The notes beneath the pieces were generated by a model. That model was not told where the DNA came from. It was given only the letters and a program-made list of their open reading frames with translations, and did no database searches. The translations under genes were made by a program, and so were the position numbers. Shown one piece after another: positions 36,909 through 45,736 of a stretch of 64,000 nucleotides of DNA. Positions within the stretch are counted from its first letter, which is position 1, and the number at the start of each line of letters is the position of its first letter. The DNA comes from Faucicola sp902506215 (GTDB lineage: Bacteria > Pseudomonadota > Gammaproteobacteria > Pseudomonadales > Moraxellaceae). Where the stretch lies: the NCBI GenBank assembly GCA_016888885.1, contig CP069437.1, positions 124,001 to 188,000 of the forward strand, given 5' to 3'.

Positions 36909-37283
36909 TTATGACGCTTTTGGCGTTAACGCTTTTGGTACTAAACAGTTACGCTGCATCAAAAAGCCTTGCCAGCCAAAAAATCTAAAGTTACGGATAT
37001 TGGCATGGTTTGTACCTTTTGGCTCTGCTTTAACACTTTCATAGTGCTCAGCAAACAGTTTTAGCGTATCTTCTTGGATCAAATGGTTAAGTAGTGCAAA
37101 CCCAAACACTTTCGCACTGCCTTCATTTTCGCCCGCCGCATTGTGCACTTCGCCATTGACAAACTCAGTTGGGCGATAGTCATAGTAACTATCGATGATA
37201 GCTAACACGGAAGCAAAATCTAGCGATTTGTTTTCTAATTTAGCTAATAGTTTTGATACTTCTAGCTTATCAATAGCGCTCAT
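36909..37283 (-). CDS. HopJ type III effector family protein
   Basis: The central pattern IDSYYDYRPTEFVNGEVHNAAGENEGSAKVFGFA, here named by its parts DYRPTEFVNG and NEGSAKVFGFA, then GTNHANIRNF and FGWQG, fits the HopJ family. The name comes from a Pseudomonas effector candidate, but the family is widespread in bacteria without type III secretion, and nothing here suggests secretion (no signal, no T3SS genes). The ATG at 37283 has GGAG at the right distance; a longer reading would overlap the end of csrA. 124 aa. Follows csrA by 32 nt and probably shares its transcript. Confidence 0.82.
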   Translation of the reverse strand: MSAIDKLEVSKLLAKLENKSLDFASVLAIIDSYYDYRPTEFVNGEVHNAAGENEGSAKVFGFALLNHLIQEDTLKLFAEHYESVKAEPKGTNHANIRNFRFFGWQGFLMQRNCLVPKALTPKAS

Positions 37284-37315
37284 AGTTACTCCAAAAGTCA
37301 AAATAGCGACCGTCA

Positions 37316-37756
37316 TTAACGATTAAAATAATCGTCCTCAAACGGATCAAACGCTGGGTTAAAATTATTGTTGGTCTGACCAAAACCGCGGTTTTCCATA
37401 CGGTTTTCTAAATGACGCATTTGCTGACCGCTGTTGCGCGGTTGAGAGGGTTTACTGCGCTCTTGGGGAAAGGCCTCGTGACTGGCTGCCCCAAAACCAC
37501 TGCGGTCTTGACCCATTCTATCATGGGCGGCAAAATCGACTGGGTGATTATCATAACCCATGCGTTCATGCCCAGTCCGTTCATGCCCAGTTCGTTCATG
37601 CAAAATTCTTTGATAAATCTCTTCACGGTGTACGGCAATGTCTTTTGGCGCATTGACGCCCAGTCTGACTTGGTTACCTTTTACACCCAGTACGGTGACA
37701 CTGACTTCGTCACCTATCATTAACGTTTCGCCAACACGGCGAGTCAAAATTAACAT
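37316..37756 (-). CDS. csrA: Carbon storage regulator CsrA with long C-terminal tail
   Basis: RNA-binding dimer that controls translation at GGA motifs. Residues 1-52 are a complete CsrA (MLILTRRVGETLMIGDEV...GVNAPKDIAVHREEIYQRI) including the RNA-contacting Arg44 equivalent in VHREE. Ordinary CsrA stops at about 62 aa; this one continues to 146 aa with a charged, Asn/Gln/Arg/Asp-rich tail, starting with the near-repeat HERTG HERTG HERMG. Extended tails are, as I recall, seen in other Moraxellaceae. AAGGAG precedes the ATG. Downstream of lysC but separated by a terminator, so it has its own promoter. Confidence 0.95.
   Translation of the reverse strand: MLILTRRVGETLMIGDEVSVTVLGVKGNQVRLGVNAPKDIAVHREEIYQRILHERTGHERTGHERMGYDNHPVDFAAHDRMGQDRSGFGAASHEAFPQERSKPSQPRNSGQQMRHLENRMENRGFGQTNNNFNPAFDPFEDDYFNR
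37562..37606. repeat. 15-bp tandem repeat inside csrA
   Basis: Three units starting at 37562, 37577 and 37592 share CGTTCATGC; the first two are near identical. They encode the HERTG/HERMG repeats on the minus strand and keep the reading frame. Confidence 0.85.
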
Positions 37757-37846
37757 GCGTCACACTCCTTATGTCGCAACAAGTACCATCAATGTCCTAT
37801 GATGATTCAACGATAAATTAGCTAAATTCGTCAAATATATTATCAT

Positions 37847-37866
37847 GTATCATTGCCCAATGATAC
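37847..37866. promoter_or_regulatory. Perfect palindrome upstream of csrA
   Basis: GTATCATTG, CC, CAATGATAC: nine-bp perfect arms around a 2-bp centre, about 90 bp before the csrA start. A centre this short suits a dimeric DNA-binding protein better than an RNA hairpin. Confidence 0.6.
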
Positions 37867-38014
37867 GTTAAAGACAGACTGCAAGGGCATAATTTAAGCT
37901 TAAGCGAACTCATCATGCACGGCGGCTATTTGCCAACAGTCAAAATAGGCATTGAGGGGTTAGTTGCGTTTGTGCCCAATAAACGAGATACCATTATAAA
38001 CGAAATGCGGAAGT

Positions 38015-38056
38015 AAAAAAAAGGTTAACACCCGCAAAACGCAGATATTAACCTTG
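38015..38056 (-). terminator. Terminator of lysC
   Basis: Outer stem AAGGTTAA/TTAACCTT with a smaller inner CG pairing, then eight T on the minus strand. Confidence 0.75.
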
Positions 38057-38080
38057 TTTTTGTGGAGAATTACAAATTTC

Positions 38081-39364
38081 TTATAATCCAGCAACCTTGC
38101 TTTCACCGTCTTCACGGTCAAGACCAAAAGCGGTATGTAACGCTTTAACCGCTTTTTCCAGTTGTTCTTCTTGAATCAGTACCGAGATTTTGATTTCGCT
38201 GGTAGAAATCATTTGGATATTGATGTTGTTTTCTGCCAGTGTTTCAAACATTTTGCTTGCTACGCCTGCATGTGAACGCATCCCAACACCCACCAGTGAT
38301 ACTTTAACCACTTTGTTATTGCTCACGATTTCTTTGCCGCCAATCTCAGCAAGATTGTCACCCAAAATCGCTAGGGTTTTATCAAAATCCCCACGGTTAA
38401 CGGTAAAGGTAAAGTCGGTCAATCCGTTTTCTGCGATGTTTTGGATAATCATATCAATTTCGATATTGGCAGCACTGATCGGGCTTAAAATCGATGACGC
38501 AATACCAGGACGATCAGGCACTGCTAAAATAGATACTTTAGCTTCGTCACGGTTAAAGGCGATGCCCGAAATAATTGGTTGTTCCATGCTGTCTCCCTCA
38601 TCGGTGGTAATTAATGTACCTACATTCTTTTTAAAATCATCATCGAATTTACCATCGGCGTTTTCATCAAAACTGGATAAAACACGCAGTGGTACTTGGT
38701 ATTTTCCGGCAAATTCAACCGAGCGAATTTGCAACACTTTTGAGCCAAGGCTTGCCATTTCTAGCATTTCTTCAAAGGTAATTTTTGATAATTTTTTGGC
38801 TTTTGGTGTCACCCGTGGATCCGTAGTATACACGCCGTCAACATCGGTATAGATTTGACATTCATCAGCAGATAGGGCGGCAGCCAGTGCGACCCCGGTG
38901 GTGTCCGAGCCTCCACGACCTAAGGTGTTGATGTCACCTTTTTCATCCACGCCTTGGAAACCCGCCACCACAACGACCATACCAGCATCGAGTGCGGCGC
39001 GAAGCTGACTATCATCGATATGTTGAATACGGGCTTTGGTATGACTATCATCGGTACGAATCGCCACTTGTCCACCCGTCATTGACTTGGCGCTCACACC
39101 GATTTCATTTAATGCCATGGCAAGTAAAGAAATCGAGACTTGCTCGCCGGTTGATACCATTTGGTCGTATTCACGAGCGTTCGGTTCTTTGCTGATTTGA
39201 CGTGCCAAATCAATCAAGCGATTGGTCTCACCACTCATGGCAGAGACGACAACCACCACTTGATGACCATTGTCATGCCAACGTTTGACGCGCTGTGCCA
39301 CATTTTTGATACGTTCGACACTACCCATCGACGTACCACCGTATTTTTGTACGATTAAAGCCAT
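38081..39364 (-). CDS. lysC: Aspartate kinase
   Basis: First step of lysine, threonine and methionine synthesis. KYGGTSMGSVERI at the N-terminus, GRGGSDTTGVALAA and the C-terminal pair of ACT domains (from about residue 265) identify a single-function, feedback-regulated aspartokinase of about 427 aa. ATG 39364 is preferred to a TTG two codons upstream because AGGGTG is better spaced. In Pseudomonas and relatives the order is alaS-lysC-csrA; here yghU lies between alaS and lysC. Confidence 0.97.
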   Translation of the reverse strand: MALIVQKYGGTSMGSVERIKNVAQRVKRWHDNGHQVVVVVSAMSGETNRLIDLARQISKEPNAREYDQMVSTGEQVSISLLAMALNEIGVSAKSMTGGQVAIRTDDSHTKARIQHIDDSQLRAALDAGMVVVVAGFQGVDEKGDINTLGRGGSDTTGVALAAALSADECQIYTDVDGVYTTDPRVTPKAKKLSKITFEEMLEMASLGSKVLQIRSVEFAGKYQVPLRVLSSFDENADGKFDDDFKKNVGTLITTDEGDSMEQPIISGIAFNRDEAKVSILAVPDRPGIASSILSPISAANIEIDMIIQNIAENGLTDFTFTVNRGDFDKTLAILGDNLAEIGGKEIVSNNKVVKVSLVGVGMRSHAGVASKMFETLAENNINIQMISTSEIKISVLIQEEQLEKAVKALHTAFGLDREDGESKVAGL

Positions 39365-39590
39365 TGTCAATACACCCTATAATATCGCGCACGTTGTTTA
39401 CAATTGCTATCCAGGACTTGTTTAGCAGTCGGTGGTGGATTATTTGGCAGATTGTTTACAATGTCACGAAACGTAAATTAAACGGTACTTTATACCATAT
39501 TTCCCAATTTTGGGGCAAGGCAAAATTGCCAAAAATCCCCAAATGACTGGCTGAAAATTGGATGGGTATTATGAACCAAAAGTTATCAGT

Positions 39591-40382
39591 TTAGTCAATC
39601 GGTTGTAGGGGTAGGGTTAAAGCGCGTTGCACGGCAGGACGGTCATGCAGTTTTTTTGCCCAGCGTTGTAGGTGGGTGTAGTTTTGTACTTGTAAAAACT
39701 CGCCAGCGTTATACAATTTGCCCAGTGCCAACTGACCATACCATGCCCAAATCGCCATATCCGCGATACTGTAGTCATCACCTACCATAAACGTGTGAGT
39801 CGCTAAATGTCGGTCGAGTAAATCCAATTGGCGTTTGGTTTCCATGGTAAAGCGATTGATGGCATATTCAAACTTCTCTGGGGCATATGCATAAAAATGC
39901 CCAAAGCCGCCACCGACATACGGCGCAGCGCCCATTTGCCAAAACAACCATGACAAACATTCGGCACGTTTGGCGGTTTCTGCTGGGATAAACTGCCCAA
40001 ATTTTTCGGCAAGGTATAACAAAATAGCCCCTGATTCAAACAGTTTAATCGGTGGATTAACGCTGTTATCCACCAGTGCAGGGATTTTAGAATTGGGATT
40101 GATGGCAACAAAATCTGAGCCAAATTGGTCGCCATTCATGATGTCGATTTTGTAGGCGTCATACTGTGCGCCTTCAATACCGAGCTCTGCCAACTCTTCA
40201 AGTAATATATTGATTTTGATACCGTTTGGGGTGTTAAGGCTGTAAAGCTGCAAAGGGTTGTTACCAATCGGTAAGTGTTGCTCGTGGGTCGCTCCTGCGG
40301 TAGGGCGGTTGGTACTGGCAAATTTGCCGCCGTTAGCTTGGTTATTTATCCATATTTTTGGGGGTTGGTAATGATTGTCCAT
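39591..40382 (-). CDS. yghU: YghU-type glutathione S-transferase / disulfide-bond oxidoreductase
   Basis: Nu-class GST-like thiol-disulfide oxidoreductase. The N-terminal extension WINNQANGGKFASTNRPTAGA is typical of YghU, followed by a thioredoxin fold (LQLYSLNTPNGIKINILLEEL ... NPNSKIPALVDN) and a helical GST domain (DYSIADMAIWAWYG). The TPNG segment supplies the glutathione-contacting threonine in place of Tyr/Ser/Cys. 263 aa, usual 285. AAGGAAA precedes the ATG. It interrupts the alaS-lysC pair. Confidence 0.92.
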   Translation of the reverse strand: MDNHYQPPKIWINNQANGGKFASTNRPTAGATHEQHLPIGNNPLQLYSLNTPNGIKINILLEELAELGIEGAQYDAYKIDIMNGDQFGSDFVAINPNSKIPALVDNSVNPPIKLFESGAILLYLAEKFGQFIPAETAKRAECLSWLFWQMGAAPYVGGGFGHFYAYAPEKFEYAINRFTMETKRQLDLLDRHLATHTFMVGDDYSIADMAIWAWYGQLALGKLYNAGEFLQVQNYTHLQRWAKKLHDRPAVQRALTLPLQPID

Positions 40383-40568
40383 GATTTTTCCTTTTTGATT
40401 ATAAGTTTTTTAAAGGTATAAGTGTGTTTTAAAGCTTTTTTGGTTGATAAGATGTTAGATATGATTATAGAAACGATTATACACAATGTGCTTTAGGCTT
40501 TATGATACCGAATGTTTGGCTAAAGTAAATAACGCTTTGATTAAGCCTGATTAAACGCATGCCTTATA

Positions 40569-40599
40569 TAGCCGCATAAAAAAATAGCCGCATAAAAAA
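40569..40599. repeat. 15-bp direct repeat downstream of alaS
   Basis: TAGCCGCATAAAAAA at 40569-40583 and again at 40585-40599; the second copy runs into the alaS terminator. Confidence 0.85.
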
Positions 40600-40627
40600 C
40601 GCCGAATAAGTCATTCGGCGTTTTTTT
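40594..40627 (-). terminator. Terminator of alaS
   Basis: Stem of six A plus CGCCGAAT pairing with ATTCGGCG plus T run, loop AAGTC; T runs on both strands. Confidence 0.9.
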
Positions 40628-40641
40628 AGGTGTAGTTTTAA

Positions 40642-43314
40642 TTAGGCAAGTCGCTCAGCCAACCAATTTGGTAGTGCTTCTAATACGGCTGGCAATCCTG
40701 CCACATCAGTTGCGCCGCCTTGGGCAAAGTCAGGTTTACCACCGCCTTTACCGCCAAGCTGCTCGCTTAAGTGTTTGATGATATCGCCCGCTTTGATTTT
40801 GCTGGTTAAATCTTTGCCAACACTGGCAGTCAAGGCAATTTTATCGTCAGCCACGCCCGCAAGCACCACGATGCCATCATGCAATTTTGACTTCATGTCA
40901 TCGGCAATCGTGCGTAATGCTTTACCATCCATGCCTTGTAAGCTTGCAATCAGCACTTTTTGCCCGTTGATATCTTGCACGTTGTTGATTAAGTCTTTGG
41001 CTTGGCTGCTGGCGAGTTTTTGCTGCAAACGTTCAAGTTGTTTTTCAAGGTCGCGTGTTTTGTCGGTCAGTTGATTGACACGGTCGGCGATTTCGTCGCG
41101 CTTCGCTTTGAGCTGACTGGCAAGTTGATTGAGCTGTTTTTCACCTTGCTGCACATATTTGACTGCGCCCATGCCTGTCACCGCTTCGATACGGCGAATA
41201 CCTGCCGCGATACCTTGCTCACTGACGATTTTGAATAAGCCGATATCACCCGTGCGTTGTACATGCAGACCTCCACATAGCTCGATGGAGAAAGGCTTGC
41301 CGTCTTTATCTACCGTACCCATCGACAATACGCGAACCGTGTCACCATATTTTTCACCAAATAGCGCCATCGCGCCTTTGTCTTGCGCTTGCGTCATGCT
41401 GAGCATTTCTACAGTGGCAGGTTGGTTGGCAAGGATTTGTTGGTTAACGATGTTTTCAATGGTGATAATATCTTGCTCAGTCAAGGCTTTGTCATACGAG
41501 AAGTCAAAACGCAACACCTCACTATTGACCAATGACCCTTTTTGGGTGACACCCGTACCAAGATGCTCACGAAGGGCGGCGTGCAGTAGGTGAGTGGCGG
41601 AGTGGTTTTTGGCACTCATGGCGCGTAGTTGGCTTGCCACGCGCGCTTCGCTTGATTGACCCTGGCGGATACTGCCCATTTTGACCACGCCATAATGGAT
41701 GATGGCTTGACCAGATTTTTTGGTGTCTTGGACTTCAAATACGCCGGTCTCGGTTTGGATGTCACCCAGTTCACCCGCTTGGCCACCGCCTTCAGCATAA
41801 AAAGGCGTTGCCGCTAATACGATGACGCCTTCATCGCCTTCCTGCAATTGTTCAGCAGATTTGCCCTCAAGGTATAAATGGGTGATAGTGCTGCTGTGTT
41901 CTGCTTTGTCATACCCCAAAAATTCAGTGGCACTGTCAACTTGAATCAATTGGTTATAATCAACGCCAAATTTACCTGCTTCACGGGCGCGGGCGCGTTG
42001 CTGCGCCATGCCTTGTTCAAAACCGGCTTCATCAATGCTGATGTCGCGTTCGCGCACGATATCGGCAGTCAAATCGGCAGGGAAACCGTAAGTGTCATAC
42101 AGTTTAAACACGGTTGCACCCGATAAAGTATCGCCAGATTTTAAGCTATCTAATTCTTGGGATAACAGTTTAAGACCTTGTGATAAGGTTTTGGCAAATT
42201 GTTCTTCTTCTTTTAAGATAGCTTGCTCAATGTTGGCTTGCTGTTCCCGAAGCTGTGGGTAGGCATCGCCCATGATTTGGGCAAGAGGCGCGACGAGCTT
42301 ATAAAAGAAGTTGTCATTAGCGCCTAATTTGTTGCCATGACGAACCGCGCGGCGGATGATACGACGCAGCACATAACCACGGCCTTCATTGCTTGGCAGT
42401 ACGCCATCTGCAATTAAGAAGGAAACCGAGCGGATATGGTCGGCAAGCACTTTGAGTGATGGCTCAGACTGTAAGTCGATATCGTTTGGCAAGCCAATCA
42501 CTTGCGCCGCGTGCTGCATGAGATGGGTAAATATATCGATTTCATAGTTGCTATGCACGCCTTGCATGATGGCACTAATACGCTCAAGCCCCATGCCCGT
42601 ATCGACACTTGGCGCAGGCAGTTTTTCAAGAGTGCCATCTTTTTGGCGGTTAAACTGCATAAAGACGTTGTTCCAAATCTCGACAAAACGGTCGCCGTCT
42701 TCTTCAGGTGTACCTGGCAGACCGCCCCAAATATGCTCGCCGTGGTCATAAAATACTTCGGTACAAGGACCACAAGGACCTGTGTCACCCATTGCCCAGA
42801 AGTTATCCGATTGGTATTGACCGCCTTTATTATCACCAATACGGATGATACGCTCGGCAGGCAAGCCCACCACGTTATGCCAAATATCAAAGGCTTCATC
42901 ATCGGTGTGATATACCGTCACGTAAAGTTTATCTTTGGGTAATCCAAGCCACTCATCCGATGTCAAAAACTCCCAACAAAATGGGATGGCTTGTTGTTTA
43001 AAATAATCGCCAAACGAAAAATTACCGAGCATCTCAAAAAACGTATGGTGACGCGCGGTATAGCCGACATTGTCAAGGTCATTGTGTTTACCGCCTGCGC
43101 GCACACATTTTTGCGACGATACCGCACGTTTATAATCGCGTTTGTCTATCCCTAAGAACACATCTTTAAATTGGTTCATACCGGCATTGGTGAATAGCAG
43201 GGTAGGGTCATTGTGTGGGACTAGGCTCGATGATGCCACTGGGGTATGACCATTTTCGGCAAAATAATTGATAAAAGCTTGACGTATATCGGCTGAAGAA
43301 AACGGACGGCTCAC
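40642..43314 (-). CDS. alaS: Alanyl-tRNA synthetase
   Basis: Charges tRNA-Ala. Class II catalytic core at the N-terminus (FTNAGMNQFKDVFLG, HHTFFEMLGNFSFGDYFK), editing domain with the zinc-binding HSATHLLHAALRE and CGGLHVQRTGDIG, a coiled stretch (about 715-770) and C-Ala domain with GGKGGGKPDFAQGG. Length of 890 aa is normal. Starts at GTG (43314) with a strong AAGGAG. Preceded by an unusual tandem repeat in its promoter region. Confidence 0.98.
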   Translation of the reverse strand: MSRPFSSADIRQAFINYFAENGHTPVASSSLVPHNDPTLLFTNAGMNQFKDVFLGIDKRDYKRAVSSQKCVRAGGKHNDLDNVGYTARHHTFFEMLGNFSFGDYFKQQAIPFCWEFLTSDEWLGLPKDKLYVTVYHTDDEAFDIWHNVVGLPAERIIRIGDNKGGQYQSDNFWAMGDTGPCGPCTEVFYDHGEHIWGGLPGTPEEDGDRFVEIWNNVFMQFNRQKDGTLEKLPAPSVDTGMGLERISAIMQGVHSNYEIDIFTHLMQHAAQVIGLPNDIDLQSEPSLKVLADHIRSVSFLIADGVLPSNEGRGYVLRRIIRRAVRHGNKLGANDNFFYKLVAPLAQIMGDAYPQLREQQANIEQAILKEEEQFAKTLSQGLKLLSQELDSLKSGDTLSGATVFKLYDTYGFPADLTADIVRERDISIDEAGFEQGMAQQRARAREAGKFGVDYNQLIQVDSATEFLGYDKAEHSSTITHLYLEGKSAEQLQEGDEGVIVLAATPFYAEGGGQAGELGDIQTETGVFEVQDTKKSGQAIIHYGVVKMGSIRQGQSSEARVASQLRAMSAKNHSATHLLHAALREHLGTGVTQKGSLVNSEVLRFDFSYDKALTEQDIITIENIVNQQILANQPATVEMLSMTQAQDKGAMALFGEKYGDTVRVLSMGTVDKDGKPFSIELCGGLHVQRTGDIGLFKIVSEQGIAAGIRRIEAVTGMGAVKYVQQGEKQLNQLASQLKAKRDEIADRVNQLTDKTRDLEKQLERLQQKLASSQAKDLINNVQDINGQKVLIASLQGMDGKALRTIADDMKSKLHDGIVVLAGVADDKIALTASVGKDLTSKIKAGDIIKHLSEQLGGKGGGKPDFAQGGATDVAGLPAVLEALPNWLAERLA

Positions 43315-43423
43315 AGTGGCTCCTTAAGAGTTTTCAAAATTAAATTTGGCATATATGATCAAAAAAATGTAAACATTGTATTTTAGCAGAATTCATTCGA
43401 TGTGGATAATGCTTTTATAGATA

Positions 43424-43487
43424 GCACCTTTTATAAACCGCATCTTTTAACAGCTGCACTTTTTATAAAACGCACCTTTTAAAAACC
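43424..43487. repeat. Tandem repeat, 16-bp unit, four copies, upstream of alaS
   Basis: Units close to GCACCTTTTATAAACC start at 43424, 43440, 43456 and 43472; copy 2 is the most diverged. The array ends about 110 bp before the alaS start. Confidence 0.85.
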
Positions 43488-43550
43488 TTACATGGCATCT
43501 AAAACCGTGGGGGTCAAGTATGGGGTTTGCAACGTTTTTCATGGGGCTAA

Positions 43551-43583
43551 AAAAAAGACCGATAAGTAGCATCGATCTTTTTT
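43551..43583 (-). terminator. Terminator of ilvD
   Basis: On the minus strand, A run plus GATCGAT pairing with ATCGGTC (one U-G pair), 7-nt loop, then a T run. Confidence 0.8.
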
Positions 43584-43636
43584 GATAATTCTTTTTTGCC
43601 AAATTTTTTAGTAGTAATGTCGTTTGGAGTAAAAAA

Positions 43637-45538
43637 TTAGCGCTCTACTTGACTGACATCACGAACCGCGCCGGTATCCGCGCTAGTAGTCATCGCTGCA
43701 TACGCCCGCAAGGCAGCTGAAACTTGGCGCTCACGATTGACAGGTTTCCAAGCTTGGTTGCCACGGCTCACCATCGCCTCTCGGCGTTTTTCAAGTTCGG
43801 CAAAATCAACCGCCAAATGAATCGAGCGATTAGGGATATCAATCTCGATGGTATCGCCTTCATTGACCAGACCGATGGTACCACCTTCAGCGGCTTCTGG
43901 GCTGACATGACCGATGGACAAACCCGACGTACCCCCTGAAAAACGACCATCGGTGAGTAGCGCACAGGCTTTACCCAGACCTTTTGATTTTAAGTAAGAG
44001 GTCGGATACAACATCTCTTGCATACCCGGACCGCCTTTTGGACCTTCATAGCGAATCACCACGATGTCACCTGCGACAATTTGGTCTGCCAAAATCGCTG
44101 CGACGGCGTCATCTTGGCTCTCAAAAACACGGGCACGACCGGTAAATTTTAGGATGCTGTCATCCACGCCCGCTGTTTTGACGACACAGCCACGTTCAGC
44201 GATATTACCAAACAATACTGCCAAACCGCCGTCTTGTGAGTAGGCAAATTCTTTGCTGCGGATACAGCCAGATTCGCGGTTGACATCAAGATTGGACCAT
44301 TCATTGTTTTGGCTAAAGGCTTGCGTGGTGCGTACCCCACCTGGGGCTGCAATATAACGCTCACGTGCCTCGGTATTATCAGGATTCATGATATCCCATT
44401 GGCTAAGCGCTGCTTTGAGTGAAGTACTATGAACGGTGGGGACATCGGTTTGCAGCAGGTTTGCGCGATCAAGCTCAGCTAAAATTGCCATCACACCCCC
44501 AGCACGGTGCACGTCTTCCATATGATATTTTTGTGTCGCAGGGGCAACTTTCGATAGACAAGGCACACGGCGGCTTAGACGGTCAATATCCGCCATTTTA
44601 AAATCTACTTGCGCTTCATTGGCAGCGGCAAGCAAATGTAAAATCGTGTTGGTTGAGCCGCCCATGGCGATATCAAGGCTCATGGCGTTTTCAAATGCTG
44701 CTTTGGTCGCAATTGAGCGTGGCAATACGCTGGCGTCATCTTGCTCATAATAACGTTTGGCAAGTGCCACGATACGGCGACCTGCTTCTAAGAATAAATC
44801 TTTACGTTTGGCGTGAGTGGCAAGTAACGAGCCATTACCAGGCAGGGATAAGCCTAAGGCTTCGGTCAAACAGTTCATCGAGTTGGCTGTGAACATACCC
44901 GAGCATGAGCCACAAGTTGGGCAAGCAGAGCGCTCGGTTTGTGCCACATCTTCGTCACTAATCAAGTCATCTGCCGCATCAATCATGGCATCGACTAGGT
45001 CAAGTTTGCGAATTTTTTCACCCAATTCATTCATCACGGTTTCATGGGTGGTATGTCCATCGCCCAAGGTGGATGCCAATACTTTGCCCGCTTCCATTGG
45101 ACCGCCCGACACAAAAATCGTTGGGATATTAAGGCGCATCGCTGCCATCAGCATACCAGGGGTGATTTTGTCGCAGTTGGAAATACAAACCAGCGCATCG
45201 GCGCAGTGAGCATTGACCATATATTCCACGCTATCAGCAATTAAATCACGGCTTGGCAAGCTATAGAGCATACCCAAGTGACCCATGGCGATACCATCAT
45301 CCACCGCAATGGTGTTAAATTCTTTGGCAACGCCACCTGCCGCTTCAATCTCGCGGGCAACCAACTGACCCAAGTCTTTTAGGTGTACGTGACCGGGTAC
45401 AAACTGGGTAAACGAGTTGGCAATCGCGATAATCGGTTTGTTAAAGTCCTCATCTGTCATACCCGTAGCACGCCAAAGTGCGCGTGCACCCGCCATATTG
45501 CGGCCAGACGTGGAGGTTTTTGAGCGATATTGTGGCAT
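43637..45538 (-). CDS. ilvD: Dihydroxy-acid dehydratase
   Basis: Third step of valine and isoleucine synthesis; iron-sulfur enzyme. Cluster ligands appear in CISNCDKITPGM and ACPTCGSCSGMFTANSMNCL; other markers are GRFSGGTSGLSIGHVSPEAA and the catalytic-serine region. Length of 633 aa is above the usual 615 because of a short C-terminal extension. AAGGAAC precedes the ATG. Monocistronic, with its own terminator. Confidence 0.97.
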   Translation of the reverse strand: MPQYRSKTSTSGRNMAGARALWRATGMTDEDFNKPIIAIANSFTQFVPGHVHLKDLGQLVAREIEAAGGVAKEFNTIAVDDGIAMGHLGMLYSLPSRDLIADSVEYMVNAHCADALVCISNCDKITPGMLMAAMRLNIPTIFVSGGPMEAGKVLASTLGDGHTTHETVMNELGEKIRKLDLVDAMIDAADDLISDEDVAQTERSACPTCGSCSGMFTANSMNCLTEALGLSLPGNGSLLATHAKRKDLFLEAGRRIVALAKRYYEQDDASVLPRSIATKAAFENAMSLDIAMGGSTNTILHLLAAANEAQVDFKMADIDRLSRRVPCLSKVAPATQKYHMEDVHRAGGVMAILAELDRANLLQTDVPTVHSTSLKAALSQWDIMNPDNTEARERYIAAPGGVRTTQAFSQNNEWSNLDVNRESGCIRSKEFAYSQDGGLAVLFGNIAERGCVVKTAGVDDSILKFTGRARVFESQDDAVAAILADQIVAGDIVVIRYEGPKGGPGMQEMLYPTSYLKSKGLGKACALLTDGRFSGGTSGLSIGHVSPEAAEGGTIGLVNEGDTIEIDIPNRSIHLAVDFAELEKRREAMVSRGNQAWKPVNRERQVSAALRAYAAMTTSADTGAVRDVSQVER

Positions 45539-45736
45539 GGTTGTTCCTTATTTCTAACAGTCAATACAAGTGATAAATTTAGCACTTAGTGTACTCTGTC
45601 TCGACCAAAAGGGCTAGTCATGGCTCATGATAGATAGTTATAATTGGTTGTAAAGAATGGCATATTAGCCACCCTATTGCTATATCACGGCTATCATTCA
45701 ACAGTATCTAAAAAAACTCATCAAAAGGATGTTATT

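Larger units (their letters stand above)
37757..38080. other. lysC-csrA intergenic region
   Basis: No gene seen. It contains the lysC terminator (38015-38056), a 20-bp palindrome (37847-37866) and, by position, the csrA promoter. Confidence 0.5.
43315..43636. other. ilvD-alaS intergenic region
   Basis: No gene seen. It contains the ilvD terminator (43551-43583) and a 16-bp tandem repeat (43424-43487) in the region where the alaS promoter should be. Confidence 0.5.

Noticed and set aside
36909..37283. Type III secretion effector locus
   Set aside because: The HopJ family is common outside secretion systems, and no secretion, chaperone or hrp-like gene is nearby.
39520..39545. Terminator-like palindrome GGCAAAATTGCC between yghU and lysC
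   Set aside because: Stem is short and no T run follows on the relevant strand.
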